Part shown: piece after piece, positions 6,583-8,351 of the stretch
Position numbering within the stretch: the stretch's first letter is position 1
Layout: each line of letters begins with the position of its first letter
From: Prolixibacteraceae bacterium
GTDB taxonomy: Bacteria > Bacteroidota > Bacteroidia > Bacteroidales > Prolixibacteraceae
Length of the DNA: 8,351 nucleotides
Assembly (NCBI GenBank): GCA_016931875.1
Contig: JAFGDX010000341.1
Coordinates: 1-8,351, forward strand
Direction: 5' to 3'
Notes under the pieces: model-generated
The model's input: the letters and a program-made list of their open reading frames with translations, nothing else
Told to the model about the DNA's origin: nothing
Database searches by the model: none
Translations under genes and position numbers: made by a program

Positions 6583-8351
6583 CTATTCAATCCAAACCCA
6601 CTGAAAATGAACCGCTTCTTTTTGTTTGGGAAAAATCTTCAGCTCAATATTATACATGCCTTTTTCGGGAAACAGTAATTTTCCCATCCTGCTGGATTTG
6701 TAATTATCAATAATCCATTCAGAATTTGGTTCACCCACCGTTTTACCGGTGTTTAATAGCTGGTGTTGCAATACTTTACCGGCTGCTTTAATTTCTATGC
6801 CCGCCCCTTTTGTTTCATTTTGAAAACTGTAGGAGATATCCACTGATTTTTCGCCCGGCTCATCCACATATATATTCCAGTGCAGGATTTGAGGCTCCGA
6901 AACAATGATATGCCCGGGAATGGTTCCCCGCCTCTCCTTTTTTTGAATTGTGAATAAAGGTTCGGCATCTGAACTATTTGCCGGTGTCAGGGAATAACCG
7001 CCACCATTGGTTTTGGCAGCCAGTCCGTTTTGTATTTCAGGCATTTTATCATATTCAACCACAACTACCGAAACATACGGATCGGGCTCCAGTGCCGGCA
7101 ATTCAATTTTGGTGAAACTACCTGACCAGGTAAATATTAAAGGCATTTTTTGTTTATCGGCCAGCAGGTAAATTTTTTCAGGTTTTTCTTTTATTCCGGT
7201 TACAAAAAGCTGTTGGTTCAACGGCCAGTTGAAAACGTGCAAATATAATTTCACACCCGAAGCCGTTTTTCTGCAGGTAATTTTACCCCAGTCGTGCTGA
7301 TCTTTTTGCAAATCAAAAGCTTCAGCTCCGTAAACCGATTCACCGTTTACTTCGAGCCAATTTCCCATTTCGAGCATACGCTGCGAAATTTCAAAAGGCA
7401 CTTTCCCGTTTGCCCGCGGCCCGATATTCAGCATAAAATTGCCGTTCAAACTTACATTGTTAATCAGCGACTTTAACAGCGAGGTGGTTGATTTCCACTG
7501 GGTATCTGAAGCATGAAATCCCCAGGAGTGAGCGACTGTTGCCGGCGACTGCCAGGGAAAATTTTCTTTTTTATCGCCCAGTTGGTTATCGCCCAGCGTT
7601 TTAAAATCCACATCCGGATCTTCTTCAACCGAAAGACCGAGGCGCGAGTTCACCAGGCAGTTTGGCTGCAATTCGCGAATGAGTTTTTTTAACTGAAGTA
7701 ATTGTTCTTTTGAAACGATTGATTCGGAATGATGAATCCACATATCAAACCAAATCATTCCGATTTCGCCGTAATTGGTAAGCAATTCGCGCATTTGCGG
7801 AATCACTTTTTCCTGCCAGTATTTATTGTAGTCATCCGGTGAAAGTCCGGTAATTTCTTTGGTATGATCCCAGCCAAATTCGTGTTCCCAGTCAACCCAG
7901 TGTGAATAATACAAACCCAGTTTTAGCCCGTGTTTTTTGCAGGCATCGGCCAGTTCTTTCACAATATCGCGCTTTGGGTTGGTATAATCGCCCAAATCAT
8001 AGTGGCTCACCTGGCTGTCCCATAATCCAAAGCCATCGTGGTGTTTGGCAGTGATTGTCACATATTTCATCCCCGATTTTTTGGCCAGAATCACCCATTC
8101 TTCCGGGTCAATTTCATCCCAGTCAAAACGGTCGAGTAAAGTGAGGTATTCCTCTTTTTCAATCCTGTTCCGGTAAAAAATCCATTCGGCATAATCATTA
8201 TCGTTGCGTAGCTTTTCGCCTTTCCAGTAACCTTCGGCACCACTGTAAATGCCCCAATGGATAAACATTCCAAAACGCGCGTCAGTAAACCACTTTGCGC
8301 GCTCGTTGGTTTGTTGCTGTCCAAAAATGTTACTTCCTGAAAAACTAAAAA
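6583..8351 (-). CDS. GH29 alpha-L-fucosidase (5' end cut by window)
   Basis: This exo-glycosidase is expected to release L-fucose from glycans by a retaining mechanism, probably in the periplasm. The ATG at 8268 is not the start: the frame is open to the window edge and reads ...QQQTNERAKWFTDARFGMFIHWGIYS across it, the conserved GH29 opening. The visible residues before that (FSFSGSNIFGQQ) resemble the end of a signal peptide, so few residues are missing. Counting from the Met at 8268: YVTITAKHHDGFGLWDS (69-85), KRDIVKELADACKKHGLKLGLYYS (99-122), and IWFDMW (172-177) with the probable nucleophile Asp175 (codon 7744-7746). The barrel ends near 300 (FMLNIGPRANG at 278-288). A beta domain follows (about 335-405), then an extra domain to 561. 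At 239-240 the usual Trp-Glu before the SWG motif is Trp-Gln. Substrate linkage is not predictable here. It is a lone gene in this window; partners may lie to the right. Confidence 0.9.
   Translation of the reverse strand, partial: FSFSGSNIFGQQQTNERAKWFTDARFGMFIHWGIYSGAEGYWKGEKLRNDNDYAEWIFYRNRIEKEEYLTLLDRFDWDEIDPEEWVILAKKSGMKYVTITAKHHDGFGLWDSQVSHYDLGDYTNPKRDIVKELADACKKHGLKLGLYYSHWVDWEHEFGWDHTKEITGLSPDDYNKYWQEKVIPQMRELLTNYGEIGMIWFDMWIHHSESIVSKEQLLQLKKLIRELQPNCLVNSRLGLSVEEDPDVDFKTLGDNQLGDKKENFPWQSPATVAHSWGFHASDTQWKSTTSLLKSLINNVSLNGNFMLNIGPRANGKVPFEISQRMLEMGNWLEVNGESVYGAEAFDLQKDQHDWGKITCRKTASGVKLYLHVFNWPLNQQLFVTGIKEKPEKIYLLADKQKMPLIFTWSGSFTKIELPALEPDPYVSVVVVEYDKMPEIQNGLAAKTNGGGYSLTPANSSDAEPLFTIQKKERRGTIPGHIIVSEPQILHWNIYVDEPGEKSVDISYSFQNETKGAGIEIKAAGKVLQHQLLNTGKTVGEPNSEWIIDNYKSSRMGKLLFPEKGMYNIELKIFPKQKEAVHFQWVWIE

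Noticed and set aside
8266..8268. ATG as start of the fucosidase
   Set aside because: The conserved motif DARFGMFIHWG runs across this Met and the frame stays open to the window edge, so the true start is outside.

Overview
The window looks like chromosomal DNA of a member of the Bacteroidota. Gene starts lack clear Shine-Dalgarno sequences and sit in A/T-rich leaders. Two good matches to the Bacteroidota -7 promoter box (TAnnTTTG) can be read. The gene content also fits a free-living or gut/marine Bacteroidota: a GH29 fucosidase, a MORN-repeat lipoprotein, and a MacB/Lol-type ABC operon with a LolA-like protein. No genus is assigned.

Layout. Positions 1-114 hold a short open stretch that may be the tail of an upstream gene. 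Positions 130-4079 carry a compact rightward operon: an ABC ATPase, two FtsX-type permeases that overlap by 4 bp, and a secreted LolA-like protein. Together they read as one envelope export module that would draw a lipid or lipoprotein from the inner membrane and pass it to a periplasmic carrier. A leftward RluA-family pseudouridine synthase (4083-4994) converges on this operon with only 3 bp between stop codons. A rightward lipoprotein with MORN-type repeats follows (5147-5875). A leftward GH29 alpha-L-fucosidase (6583 to the right edge) is cut by the window end and lacks only its extreme N-terminus.

The most interesting part is the 707-bp gap between the last two genes (5876-6582). No convincing protein is encoded there. 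On the minus strand it carries a Bacteroidota-type promoter (6440-6470), about 500 nt tiled with stem-loops, and an 11-bp perfect inverted repeat followed by a U-rich tract (5915-5959). Two cUUCGg and two GAAA tetraloops all read correctly on the minus strand, the same strand as promoter and terminator. I interpret this as a stand-alone large structured non-coding RNA of about 510-520 nt that I cannot assign to a known family. Between it and the fucosidase lies a near-perfect 22-bp palindrome.

All calls come from reading the sequence. No database search, folding program or covariance analysis was run.
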